Counted from the first letter of the stretch, positions 1 through 5,490 are shown. The stretch: 5,490 nt of DNA from Gammaproteobacteria bacterium (GCA_019090565.1 JAHRVS010000162.1:1-5490); one strand, 5' to 3'. The notes: generated by a model from the letters alone, not told the origin. Program-made: numbers and translations.

Positions 1-1083
1 AATCAAGTTACCGTTAACACCACGTATTTGGGCGGTGGATTTGGCCGGCGTGCCAAACAAGACTTTGTTGTGGAAGCGGTTGAGGCTTCGAAAGCCATCG
101 GAAAGCCCGTCAAAGTCGTCTGGTCACGGGAGGATGATATGGCGCATGACTATTATCGCCCTCCTGCGGTGAGCCTTCTAAAGGCCGGTTTGGGAGAAAA
201 CGGGCTTCCTACGGCTTGGTTTCATAGGATGGTTAACACGTCAGTTGTTGCCGACTCACTGGATGATGGCGTTTTCGCCGGCGCATTTCCCCAGTGGGTA
301 CCGAGCGCGGTGAAAGATTTGGGCGGCGACCTGGGGGCTATGCTGTTGCGAAATATTGATGAGCCGGTTTCTACTGAAGGTGGCGTAAAGACACCCTATA
401 AAATCCCCCATCAACGGGTAGAGCGGGTTAAGTTTAATTTCCCCGTACCCTTGGGGTTTTGGCGTTCGGTTGGGCATTCACATACGGCGTTTATGGTAGA
501 GAGTTTCTTGGATGAGCTGGCTCATTTGTCAAACAAGGATCCCTTGCAGTATCGACTGGATTTGCTGCCGAAGCACTCTCGAAATAGACGGGTTCTTACT
601 GAGGTTGCGAAGTTATCCTCCTGGGGTGAGCCTTTGCCGAAGGGGCGAGCGAGAGGCGTGGCGCAACATGCATCTTTTGGCAGTTATGTGGCGCAGGTGG
701 CAGAGGTATCTCTGGATAAAAGAGGGGGGCCTCGGGTGCACAAGGTGTTTTGTGTCATTGACTGTGGGCAGGTGGTGAACCCAGATATTGTTAAAGCGCA
801 AATGGAAGGTGGCATTATTTTTGGTTTAACTGCTGCGCTTAAAGGAGAGATAACCATTAAAAGTGGTGGGGTTTCGCAGTCGAATTTTCACGATTACCCC
901 TTGTTGCGAATGAATGAGACGCCTGAAATTGATGTACTTATTATTGATAGTACTGAGTCGCCCTCTGGTGCCGGTGAGCCGGGGACGCCACCTATAGCGC
1001 CTGCTGTTTCAAATGCAGTATTTGCCCTTACTGGCAAGCGTATTAGAGAGCTGCCGTTATCCAATGTGGAGCTGAGGGCCTAG
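1..1083 (+). CDS. Molybdopterin-binding subunit of xanthine dehydrogenase family, isoquinoline 1-oxidoreductase beta (IorB)-like; 5' truncated
   Basis: The reading frame is open from base 1 and ends at TAG 1081-1083, giving 360 visible residues. Family members are usually about 700-760 residues, so roughly the C-terminal half is present. The first codons already sit in conserved sequence: a GGGFGRR glycine loop (from base 31) that contacts the molybdenum cofactor, then QDFVVEAVE and KVVWSREDD. Further on are GFWRSVGHSH and FLDELA, a QVVNPD / QMEGGIIFG segment, and a GAGEPGTPP motif whose Glu (976-978) matches the catalytic base of molybdenum hydroxylases. This wording (FWRSVGHSH, SNFHDYPLLRMNE) is typical of the IorB / single-chain aldehyde dehydrogenase branch, not true xanthine dehydrogenase. 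Such enzymes hydroxylate N-heterocycles or oxidise aldehydes, partnered by a small 2Fe-2S subunit, which is probably encoded upstream outside the window. The substrate cannot be told from sequence. No frameshift or missing motif is visible. Confidence 0.93.
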   Translation, partial: NQVTVNTTYLGGGFGRRAKQDFVVEAVEASKAIGKPVKVVWSREDDMAHDYYRPPAVSLLKAGLGENGLPTAWFHRMVNTSVVADSLDDGVFAGAFPQWVPSAVKDLGGDLGAMLLRNIDEPVSTEGGVKTPYKIPHQRVERVKFNFPVPLGFWRSVGHSHTAFMVESFLDELAHLSNKDPLQYRLDLLPKHSRNRRVLTEVAKLSSWGEPLPKGRARGVAQHASFGSYVAQVAEVSLDKRGGPRVHKVFCVIDCGQVVNPDIVKAQMEGGIIFGLTAALKGEITIKSGGVSQSNFHDYPLLRMNETPEIDVLIIDSTESPSGAGEPGTPPIAPAVSNAVFALTGKRIRELPLSNVELRA

Positions 1084-1139
1084 CAAGGGGATCTCTTTAT
1101 CATTTTTATGGATCAATGGGCAGTTTTTGGGGCGCTCGG

Positions 1140-1167
1140 TTGCTCAATGCGTAGATAGCTGTATGAT
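1140..1167 (+). promoter_or_regulatory. Candidate sigma-70 promoter for the DUF4382 lipoprotein gene
   Basis: A -10 hexamer TATGAT (1162-1167) matches five of six consensus bases. It lies 16 bases after a weak -35, TTGCTC (1140-1145, three of six). The start codon is 46 bases beyond the -10. The match is only moderate and was found by eye. Confidence 0.35.
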
Positions 1168-1201
1168 GGCGATTGATTATTGATCAGTGGTTAATTGCTG
1201 T

Positions 1202-1205
1202 GGAG
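1202..1205 (+). promoter_or_regulatory. Ribosome binding site GGAG that fixes the start at 1214
   Basis: GGAG lies 8 bases before ATG 1214. An in-frame GTG at 1187 would lengthen the protein by nine residues ahead of the lysine-containing signal peptide and has no comparable site, so the ATG is preferred. Confidence 0.7.
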
Positions 1206-1213
1206 TTGAATAT

Positions 1214-2137
1214 ATGAGAAATACGAACAAGGCCGTTTTTTGTTCTGCGCTACTGTCACTGGCTGCATGCGGAGGAGATGGTGCTGATTTTGGAACAGCC
1301 GCGCAGGGGGATATAAACCTCAGTATTACTGATGCGCCGATTGATATGGCTGAGGCCGTTACGATAACGTTTGACCAGGTAACGATAAAGCCTATAGATG
1401 GCAGCCCAAAGCAACTCCAGGATTTAGAAAGTACCACGCTTAACCTCTTGGACTACACCGGCGGTGCCAGTGAATTGCTTATAAATACGGCGGATGATGC
1501 CGATGATAACCCAGTGCTGCCATCTGGCGATTACGAGTGGATGCGTTTTCATATTGCTACCGCGAGTATTACCATTAATGGCAGCGAGTATGAGTTGGAG
1601 ATTCCCAGTGGAGATACCTCCGGTTTAAAGCTGAATACCCCTTTTACTATTCCTGCTGATGGTGTTGCGTACTACACGATTGATTTTGATTTGCGTCACT
1701 CTGTATTGGGACCTTTTACCAAAGATGGTGTTTTAGGCGAGGTGTTTTACAAATTAAAGCCGGTTTTAAGGTTGGTTGAGAACGAGGCAGTTGGAGTCGT
1801 GACTGGCAGCGTAGACAGCACCTTGCTGGCTAGCTGCGTTAGCGATACCGCAGTGTATGTTTTTGAAGGGAGCGATGTTGACGCTCTGGATGATATTGAT
1901 AGCGAGGCACCTGAAGCCTCTCTAACGGATGCCGATGCTATTGAGCCGTTTATGTCGGTGTCAGTTTCGCCTGATGCAGGTGACGCCTCCTTCACCTTTG
2001 GTTTTGTGCCGGCAGGTAAATACACCATTGCCTTTGCTTGTGGTGAGGATTCTGCCGACGTGAATGATGAACTGGTATTTCAAAGCGTAACAAACATTGA
2101 TGTGTTGGCGGGTGAGAGCACTGAGGTTGAGCTTTAA
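1214..2137 (+). CDS. DUF4382 domain-containing lipoprotein
   Basis: A 307-residue protein. It begins with a short signal peptide (MRNTNK, then a hydrophobic run) ending in the lipobox L16-A17-A18-C19. It should therefore be lipidated on Cys19; Gly, not Asp, at +2 favours sorting to the outer membrane. Residues about 33-190 match DUF4382: a start of the type NLSITDAP, then VTITFDQVTIKP, LLDYTGGASELL, SGDYEWMRFHI, IPSGDTSGLKL, a YYTIDFDLR stretch and a closing LKPVLRLVEN. Residues about 196-307 look like a second beta-sandwich of the carboxypeptidase-regulatory type (GVVTGSV at its start, FGFVPAGKYTIAF near its end). Its two cysteines, C208 and C276, could form a disulfide. The protein is rich in Asp and Glu. 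DUF4382 has no established function, so the role is unknown, though a surface or periplasmic binding role is possible. Its own promoter and terminator suggest a single-gene transcript. Confidence 0.9.
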   Translation: MRNTNKAVFCSALLSLAACGGDGADFGTAAQGDINLSITDAPIDMAEAVTITFDQVTIKPIDGSPKQLQDLESTTLNLLDYTGGASELLINTADDADDNPVLPSGDYEWMRFHIATASITINGSEYELEIPSGDTSGLKLNTPFTIPADGVAYYTIDFDLRHSVLGPFTKDGVLGEVFYKLKPVLRLVENEAVGVVTGSVDSTLLASCVSDTAVYVFEGSDVDALDDIDSEAPEASLTDADAIEPFMSVSVSPDAGDASFTFGFVPAGKYTIAFACGEDSADVNDELVFQSVTNIDVLAGESTEVEL

Positions 2138-2203
2138 AGCTGACCAGCTAACAGATTGCTGGAACCCACAGGCTAGGCTGCTACAGCGTTAAAATCAGGC
2201 TTA

Positions 2204-2239
2204 AGTGACGCACATACTGAATGTAAGCGTCGCTTTTTT
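2204..2239 (+). terminator. Rho-independent terminator of the DUF4382 lipoprotein gene
   Basis: The lower stem is 8 bp, AGTGACGC (2204-2211) pairing with GCGTCGCT (2227-2234), with one G-T wobble. It continues into 4 bp, ACAT (2212-2215) with ATGT (2221-2224), after a two-base AA bulge, closing a 5-base loop. Six T residues follow at 2234-2239. On the opposite strand the stem is not followed by a T tract, so it does not serve the convergent gene. Confidence 0.88.
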
Positions 2240-2323
2240 GCTTGGTTTTGCCTCCAGTTCAGCCCGACGCAGCGAATTCTAATAACAGGTTGAATAATTG
2301 TTAGGTTTTTGGCTCAGTGGCTG

Positions 2324-2887
2324 CTAGTACTGGTATCTGGCTCCGAGGCTATAGTGAGAAATTCGAAACTCGTCGTCATAAGGGCGGCCATACTCACCAA
2401 AGAATACAAGGTTATTCCACTTTTTGAAGTGCTCTTCTAGGCCCGCTCCCCAAGCGACGGCATCATAACTTTCTTCTAATGCATTGCCACTGACTGGCGT
2501 TTCGGACACAGTGAGGGTGTTGTAGCCCCCGTATACGTATACCCGCATGCCCTGCTGTATGGGTGATTGAATCCGCAAAAACAGGCCCGCTGCAGACTTT
2601 AGATCAATTTCTGACCCGCTCTCTGTTGTGTCTGATTTTAAACCGCCGCTATAGGACAGCTCCAAAGCTATGTTGGTATAAAAAAACATACCAATGCGTA
2701 GTTTTGCAGAAAGGGGGTTGTACTCAGCTTGACCGCTTTTAATCGTGTTGTAGGCGCTCTCAATGCCAAGGTAAGGGGTCTTGGGAGGGGCAAAAGATAG
2801 CTCGTATGCCTGTGAGACAAGGGGGGCGGTTAAGCAGGAGCACGCTAGAAAAAATGCAGGCAGTTGGGTGGCGAAATATTTTTTCAA
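2324..2887 (-). CDS. Small outer membrane beta-barrel protein (porin / OmpA-type barrel superfamily)
   Basis: A 187-residue protein with a Sec signal peptide: MKK, a hydrophobic core, then a probable cleavage after SQA at residue 27. The mature 160 residues alternate polar and hydrophobic positions in short segments (for example YLGIESAY, AKLRIGMFF, IALELSYSGG, AAGLFLRIQS, MRVYVYGGYN, VAWGAGLEEHF, LVFFGEYG). The chain ends SLGARYQY with a terminal aromatic Tyr, the usual signal for Bam-dependent insertion. Size and pattern suit an eight-stranded barrel such as the OMP_b-brl group. Cys16 and Cys18 lie in the signal region but do not form a proper lipobox. The start must be TTG at 2887: no ATG or GTG lies in frame before an upstream stop, and AGGT lies 7 bases upstream. 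The function is unknown; there is no large porin or enzyme motif. It converges on the DUF4382 gene. Confidence 0.82.
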   Translation of the reverse strand: MKKYFATQLPAFFLACSCLTAPLVSQAYELSFAPPKTPYLGIESAYNTIKSGQAEYNPLSAKLRIGMFFYTNIALELSYSGGLKSDTTESGSEIDLKSAAGLFLRIQSPIQQGMRVYVYGGYNTLTVSETPVSGNALEESYDAVAWGAGLEEHFKKWNNLVFFGEYGRPYDDEFRISHYSLGARYQY

Positions 2888-2893
2888 GAAAAG

Positions 2894-2897
2894 ACCT
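2894..2897 (-). promoter_or_regulatory. Ribosome binding site AGGT ahead of the TTG start
   Basis: On the minus strand AGG(T) lies about 7 bases before TTG 2885-2887. Since the frame has no ATG or GTG between the upstream TAG and this codon, the site supports initiation at TTG. Confidence 0.5.
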
Positions 2898-3007
2898 ATA
2901 TGAAAAGGGTTAATTGGAACAGGTTCAGCCTAAGAGTCGTTAAGGTACGGTCCTTTCAGGCGTGTTGAACACTTTCCGATGTGCTGAACGCAGGCATTGA
3001 GTGAGTG

Positions 3008-3091
3008 TAATTAAAACAACAGCTTTCAAGTCTATAGGTGAATGGAAGCAAGTTCAAAGACAAATAAGTGGAAACTTGTTGTTTTAGATTA
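3008..3091. repeat. Imperfect inverted repeat with about 20-base arms
   Basis: TAAAACAACA (3012-3021) is perfectly complementary to TGTTGTTTTA (3077-3086). Inward, after two mismatches, TTTC (3024-3027) pairs with GAAA (3071-3074). Outward, TAAT (3008-3011) pairs with ATTA (3088-3091) across a one-base bulge. That gives about 18 paired positions around a 43-base spacer. The stem is AT-rich and is not followed by a T tract in a terminator arrangement. The role is unknown. Confidence 0.5.
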
Positions 3092-3159
3092 AGCCTTTGC
3101 AAGAGAATATTACTTATCGTTACGATGCTTTGCCTTACGATACAGTGGCTAGAAGTGAA

Positions 3160-3247
3160 AGCAAAGGTATGAGGGCACCTATGAAAATGCATATTTTATG
3201 TGCTAGTGCGTCATTTTAGTGTTCGAATCCTCATATACGCTTTGGCT
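3160..3247. repeat. Imperfect inverted repeat enclosing a nested hairpin (possible structured RNA)
   Basis: The outer stem pairs TATGAGG (3168-3174) perfectly with CCTCATA (3229-3235). After a bulge (one base on the left, four on the right) AAAG (3163-3166) pairs with CTTT (3240-3243), then AGC (3160-3162) with GCT (3245-3247). Directly inside the outer stem, GCAC (3175-3178) pairs with GTGC (3200-3203), and AAAAT (3184-3188) with ATTTT (3193-3197) around a GCAT loop. About 25 bases (3204-3228) remain unpaired and include GTTCGAAT. Whether it is transcribed, and from which strand, is unknown. Confidence 0.45.
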
Positions 3248-3332
3248 CGACCTGCGAGACTTCCTTTTACTAACTAAAAAAACACTATTTTAGAGGCGTC
3301 CATGCGTAACGATAGCGCAGCATAAGGGCCTG

Positions 3333-4094
3333 TTACCCGCCTTCAAAAACAGGTTCCCGTTTTTGAAAAAAAGCCTGAATTCCTTCCATTGCGTCTTTGC
3401 TCGCGCCGAGCTTAACAACTTCGTTTAGCTCAGTTTGCAAGCCAGCATCAAGCCCATTTTCTTCACCAGCATTTATCGACGCTAAAATGGCTGATACCGC
3501 AAGAGGTGGTCGTTTTGCAAAGTTTTTGGTGTAGTCGGCAAGTGCTTGGTGATAGTTAGAGGCATCGTGAACATGGTCAACTAACCCAATACGGAGTGCT
3601 TCTTCTGCGGTTATTTTTTGACTAAAGACCATCATCTCTATGGCTTTGGCTTTCCCAACTAGTTTTGGAAGTCGCTGTGTTCCCCCCCATACGGGGAGTA
3701 CGCCTAAATTGCTTTCGGGTAAACCAATAAGGGCCTTAGGCTGGTTGATCATAAAGCGGATGTGGCAACTCATGGCAATTTCACACCCTCCGCCCATGGC
3801 ATACCCATTTATGGCGGCGATAACTGGTTTTGGGTAGGTTTCTATCTGGCTGCAGACTTGCTGAGCAAGCTGGTGCACAGTGCCGCTGTTGGCGGCTTCG
3901 CTTAAATCGAAGCCCGCTGAAAACCCCTTTTCTCCTTGCCCGGTAATGACAATGACCCTGGTGCGGTTGTCGGATTTGAGTTCATCAAGTAGGGTCGACA
4001 GTTTTTCAAATGCTTCTTGCGTCATGGTATTAGCTGGCGGGCGGTTGATGGTAAGCGTGCTAACGTAAGTAGTGCGGGAGTGTAAGATGGGCAT
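3333..4094 (-). CDS. Enoyl-CoA hydratase/isomerase (crotonase) family protein
   Basis: A 253-residue protein of standard crotonase length. The oxyanion-hole segment is KGFSAGFDLSEA (about 57-67) and the second glycine-rich loop is GYAMGGGCEIAMSC (97-110). Both glutamates that catalyse hydration in classical enoyl-CoA hydratase are in place: E105 in GCEIAM and E127 in LPESNLG. These are followed by WGGTQRLPKLVGKAKA and ITAEEALRIGLVDHV. The C-terminal helix carries the usual DAMEGIQAFFQKREPVF ending. Expected role: cytoplasmic, reversible hydration of a trans-2-enoyl-CoA in fatty-acid or related acyl-CoA breakdown. The exact substrate is not readable. ATG 4092-4094 has AAGGA 7 bases upstream. 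It follows the PQQ dehydrogenase gene by 12 bases, so the two are probably one transcript. No strong terminator follows; an AT-only CTAAAA/TTTTAG stem lies at about 3275-3294. Confidence 0.92.
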   Translation of the reverse strand: MPILHSRTTYVSTLTINRPPANTMTQEAFEKLSTLLDELKSDNRTRVIVITGQGEKGFSAGFDLSEAANSGTVHQLAQQVCSQIETYPKPVIAAINGYAMGGGCEIAMSCHIRFMINQPKALIGLPESNLGVLPVWGGTQRLPKLVGKAKAIEMMVFSQKITAEEALRIGLVDHVHDASNYHQALADYTKNFAKRPPLAVSAILASINAGEENGLDAGLQTELNEVVKLGASKDAMEGIQAFFQKREPVFEGG

Positions 4095-4101
4095 TGGATT
4101 G

Positions 4102-4106
4102 TCCTT
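4102..4106 (-). promoter_or_regulatory. Ribosome binding site AAGGA of the enoyl-CoA hydratase gene, abutting the upstream stop codon
   Basis: On the minus strand AAGGA lies 7 bases before the ATG and immediately follows the TAA (4107-4109) of the PQQ dehydrogenase gene. Ribosomes finishing the first gene would therefore stop next to this site, which favours coupled expression. Confidence 0.7.
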
Positions 4107-5219
4107 TTAATTGTTATTTTTAGGTTGATAGCTTATACGGTAGACCTTACCGGCTTTATCATCCGATATGAGTATTGTGCCATCTTTTAGGGTGAGAATG
4201 TCCACAGGTCGGCCACCTGCAAATGGGCTTTTTAGCCAGCCCTCAGCAAAGACAATTTGTGACACAGGCTTATTGTTTTTCAGGCGAATATTTATGACGC
4301 GGTAGCCCACTTTGGCGCTGCGGTTCCAAGAGCCGTGCTGTGCGACGAACAGGCTGCCTTTGTATTCAACGGGGAACTGACTGCCGAAATAAAATGCCAA
4401 ACCAAGCGGTGCCGTGTGGGCCTGTAGGAGTACGGAAGGGGGCGTAAAGGTGAGTTGTTCTGGTCGTTTAGAAAAATAGTCTGCTTCCGGTGAGTTGTTA
4501 CCGTAAACATAAGGGAAGCCAAAGTGCTGTCCTGCTGTCGAAGTACTATTTATTTCATCAGGCGGTAAATCGTCACCCAGCCAATCGCGGCCATTGTCCG
4601 TAAACCAGAGACGCCCAGTTTCTTTTTGCCAAGCGAGCCCTGCGCTATTACGGATGCCTGATGCGTAAATAGAGTAGTCACCACTGACTGGGTTAATTCG
4701 TAATAGAGAGCCCATAATAGGGTTTTGCAGCGAGCAAATATTACAGGGCATTCCTATTGCGGTGTACAGCATATTGTCAGGCCCGAATTCCAGTGTTCGC
4801 ATACCGTGATGTGTTTCTAACGGAAGTTTATCGATGACAACAGTGGGGGTGGAGATATCAGCGAGTTCATTTTCAATTTCTGAATAGCGAAGGATTTTAT
4901 CCGGCCCAGACACGAAAAGATCGCCTTGAAAAAAAGCGATACCTGTTGGCAGAGACAGTTTGTTTTTTATGATAATTCTTTGATCTGCTTTGCCATCGTT
5001 GTTTGAATCAACCAGCGCATAAACGCGACCACTTTTTTTTGAGCCAACAAAAATTGTGCCTCTGTCCCCTTGTGCCATCTGTCTCGCGCCGGGAACATTG
5101 TCTGCGTAAATGTTGAGCTTAAACCCCTGAGGGAGCTGAATGTCTGCAGGAGACTGAGAGCAGGCATTTAAACATAGGAATAAGACCGAAAAGATTGAGG
5201 TGGAAATGATTTTTTTCAT
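4107..5219 (-). CDS. PQQ-dependent sugar dehydrogenase-like lipoprotein (sorbosone dehydrogenase / glucose dehydrogenase beta-propeller family)
   Basis: A 370-residue protein. MKKIIS and a hydrophobic stretch lead to the lipobox L17-N18-A19-C20, so it should be membrane-anchored and face the periplasm. The rest is a six-bladed beta-propeller of the soluble glucose dehydrogenase type. Visible hallmarks are a calcium-loop-like DSNNDGKAD (71-79), ETHHGMRTLEFGPD with H137/H138 (the likely catalytic-base area), a CNIC pair (C159, C162), GIRNSAGLAW with R190-N191, WFTDNGRDWLGDD (205-217), QHGSWNR (294-300) and GRPVDILTLKDG followed by ISDDKAGKVYRI (336-362). In relatives these positions surround PQQ and a calcium ion, and the enzyme oxidises a sugar or alcohol and passes electrons to quinone or cytochrome. 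The substrate is unknown and no PQQ synthesis gene is in the window. ATG 5217-5219 has no good ribosome binding site but lies 12 bases after the regulator's stop, so translation may be coupled. Confidence 0.88.
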   Translation of the reverse strand: MKKIISTSIFSVLFLCLNACSQSPADIQLPQGFKLNIYADNVPGARQMAQGDRGTIFVGSKKSGRVYALVDSNNDGKADQRIIIKNKLSLPTGIAFFQGDLFVSGPDKILRYSEIENELADISTPTVVIDKLPLETHHGMRTLEFGPDNMLYTAIGMPCNICSLQNPIMGSLLRINPVSGDYSIYASGIRNSAGLAWQKETGRLWFTDNGRDWLGDDLPPDEINSTSTAGQHFGFPYVYGNNSPEADYFSKRPEQLTFTPPSVLLQAHTAPLGLAFYFGSQFPVEYKGSLFVAQHGSWNRSAKVGYRVINIRLKNNKPVSQIVFAEGWLKSPFAGGRPVDILTLKDGTILISDDKAGKVYRISYQPKNNN

Positions 5220-5231
5220 GACTTGAAGCGT

Positions 5232-5490
5232 CTATTCTGAAAGTTTTCGATACAGCGAGCGTACACTGATTCCTGCAATTTGTGCGACTTTCTCCTTGTC
5301 TTGGTGGTGTTTTTCCAATAGTTGGGATAAATAGAGCCGTTCGTTGCTTTTAAGGTTGAGGTCTTTGATCTCTTTGTGTGTGTTTATTTTGAAACACTTA
5401 TCAAGCACGTGGCAATCTATGATGTTGGTGTTTGCCAATACGGTGGCGCGAGTCAAGATGTTGCGCAGCTCGCGAATATTCCCTTGGTAA
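5232..5490 (-). CDS. C-terminal part of a sigma-54-dependent Fis-family transcriptional activator; 5' truncated by the window edge
   Basis: The minus-strand frame is open to the window edge and ends at TAG 5232-5234, leaving 85 visible residues. They begin YQGNIRELRNILTRATVLAN, which matches the conserved end of the AAA+ domain of NtrC-type enhancer-binding proteins (usually WPGNVRELxN). After a linker, the last 35 or so residues (ERLYLSQLLEKH, VAQIAGISVRSLYRKL) form the Fis-type helix-turn-helix that binds the upstream activating sequence. The internal TTG at 5456 is not a start. The missing N-terminal part would hold the sensory or receiver domain and the ATPase core. Gln replaces the usual Pro in the YQGN motif. 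It is the first visible gene of a closely spaced set and might regulate the dehydrogenase and hydratase genes; its targets cannot be proved from here. Confidence 0.9.
   Translation of the reverse strand, partial: YQGNIRELRNILTRATVLANTNIIDCHVLDKCFKINTHKEIKDLNLKSNERLYLSQLLEKHHQDKEKVAQIAGISVRSLYRKLSE

Larger units (their letters stand above)
1084..1213. other. Intergenic region between the IorB-like gene and the DUF4382 lipoprotein gene
   Basis: This 130-base gap has no convincing intrinsic terminator for the upstream gene. Its right half carries a candidate sigma-70 promoter and the ribosome binding site of the lipoprotein gene. No other structure was seen. Confidence 0.6.
2888..3332. other. 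Gene-free 445-base intergenic region with inverted repeats
   Basis: No coding frame here has a credible start, ribosome binding site or family resemblance. The region must hold the promoter of the outer membrane protein gene and the 3' end of the enoyl-CoA hydratase transcript, but I saw no clear -35/-10 pair and no GC-rich terminator. It holds two long imperfect inverted repeats, listed separately. It also has a direct repeat GTG(T/C)TGAAC at 2962-2970 and 2981-2989, the first copy lying within an odd palindrome GTGTTGAACAC (2962-2972). A 10-base inverted repeat (TATCGTTACG 3115-3124, CGTAACGATA 3305-3314) encloses the second hairpin. Confidence 0.6.

Noticed and set aside
1187..1213. GTG 1187 as start of the DUF4382 lipoprotein
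   Set aside because: It would put extra residues with two cysteines ahead of a normal signal peptide; ATG 1214 has a well-placed GGAG.
1747..2028. 93-residue minus-strand frame opposite the DUF4382 gene
   Set aside because: It is the antisense shadow of a well-supported gene, with low-complexity Ser/Thr/Ala content and no family resemblance.
3174..3190. Sigma-54 (-24/-12) promoter suggested by GGGCAC...TGC
   Set aside because: The spacing between the GG and GC elements is 13 bases instead of the required 10.
2956..3192. 78-residue minus-strand open frame in the intergenic region
   Set aside because: No ribosome binding site, an odd composition rich in Ser, Cys, His and Phe, no recognisable family, and it runs through the inverted repeats.
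3181..3219. 12-codon plus-strand frame MKMHILCASASF with a GAGG upstream
   Set aside because: It could be a leader peptide, but no downstream plus-strand gene exists for it to control, and it lies in the hairpin; probably chance.
3205..3240. tRNA or tRNA 3'-end (attachment site) suggested by GTTCGAATCC
   Set aside because: The bases flanking the T-loop do not form a T-stem, there is no matching acceptor stem or CCA, and no cloverleaf can be drawn.
3275..3294. Possible terminator for the enoyl-CoA hydratase transcript (CTAAAA...TTTTAG around T7)
   Set aside because: The stem contains almost only A-T pairs and the T run is partly inside the stem, so it is not a convincing intrinsic terminator.
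3115..3314. A 200-base miniature transposable element bounded by the 10-base inverted repeat
   Set aside because: No target-site duplication is visible at the ends and a 10-base match in this much sequence can arise by chance; kept only as context for the hairpin.

Overview
The window reads as an ordinary chromosomal segment of a Gram-negative proteobacterium. Three envelope proteins point to an outer membrane: two lipoproteins with lipoboxes and one small beta-barrel with a C-terminal aromatic residue. The mix of a DUF4382 lipoprotein, a PQQ sugar-dehydrogenase-like lipoprotein, an IorB-type molybdenum hydroxylase and a sigma-54 activator fits a marine gammaproteobacterium. That placement is inference; no rRNA or other marker is present.

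Layout, left to right. Positions 1-1083 (+) hold the C-terminal half of a molybdopterin-binding subunit of the xanthine dehydrogenase / isoquinoline 1-oxidoreductase beta family. A DUF4382 lipoprotein follows at 1214-2137 (+), with a plausible promoter, a clear ribosome binding site and a good intrinsic terminator (2204-2239), so it looks monocistronic. Convergent to it, 2324-2887 (-) encodes a small outer membrane beta-barrel protein that appears to start with TTG.

The 445-base stretch 2888-3332 has no convincing gene. It does hold two sizeable imperfect inverted repeats (3008-3091 and 3160-3247). The second folds on paper into a closed stem with a nested hairpin, and both lie inside a gap whose role is unexplained. 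This is the least conventional part of the window.

From 5490 down to 3333 (-) lies a tight three-gene cluster. It comprises the C-terminus of a sigma-54-dependent Fis-type activator, a PQQ-dependent sugar dehydrogenase-like lipoprotein, and an enoyl-CoA hydratase/isomerase with both catalytic glutamates. The two gaps are 12 bases each, so they are probably co-transcribed from a promoter outside the window. How a periplasmic PQQ enzyme and a cytoplasmic acyl-CoA enzyme work together is not evident from sequence. No CRISPR array, intact tRNA, rRNA or insertion sequence was seen, and I found no strong evidence for a new multi-gene system.
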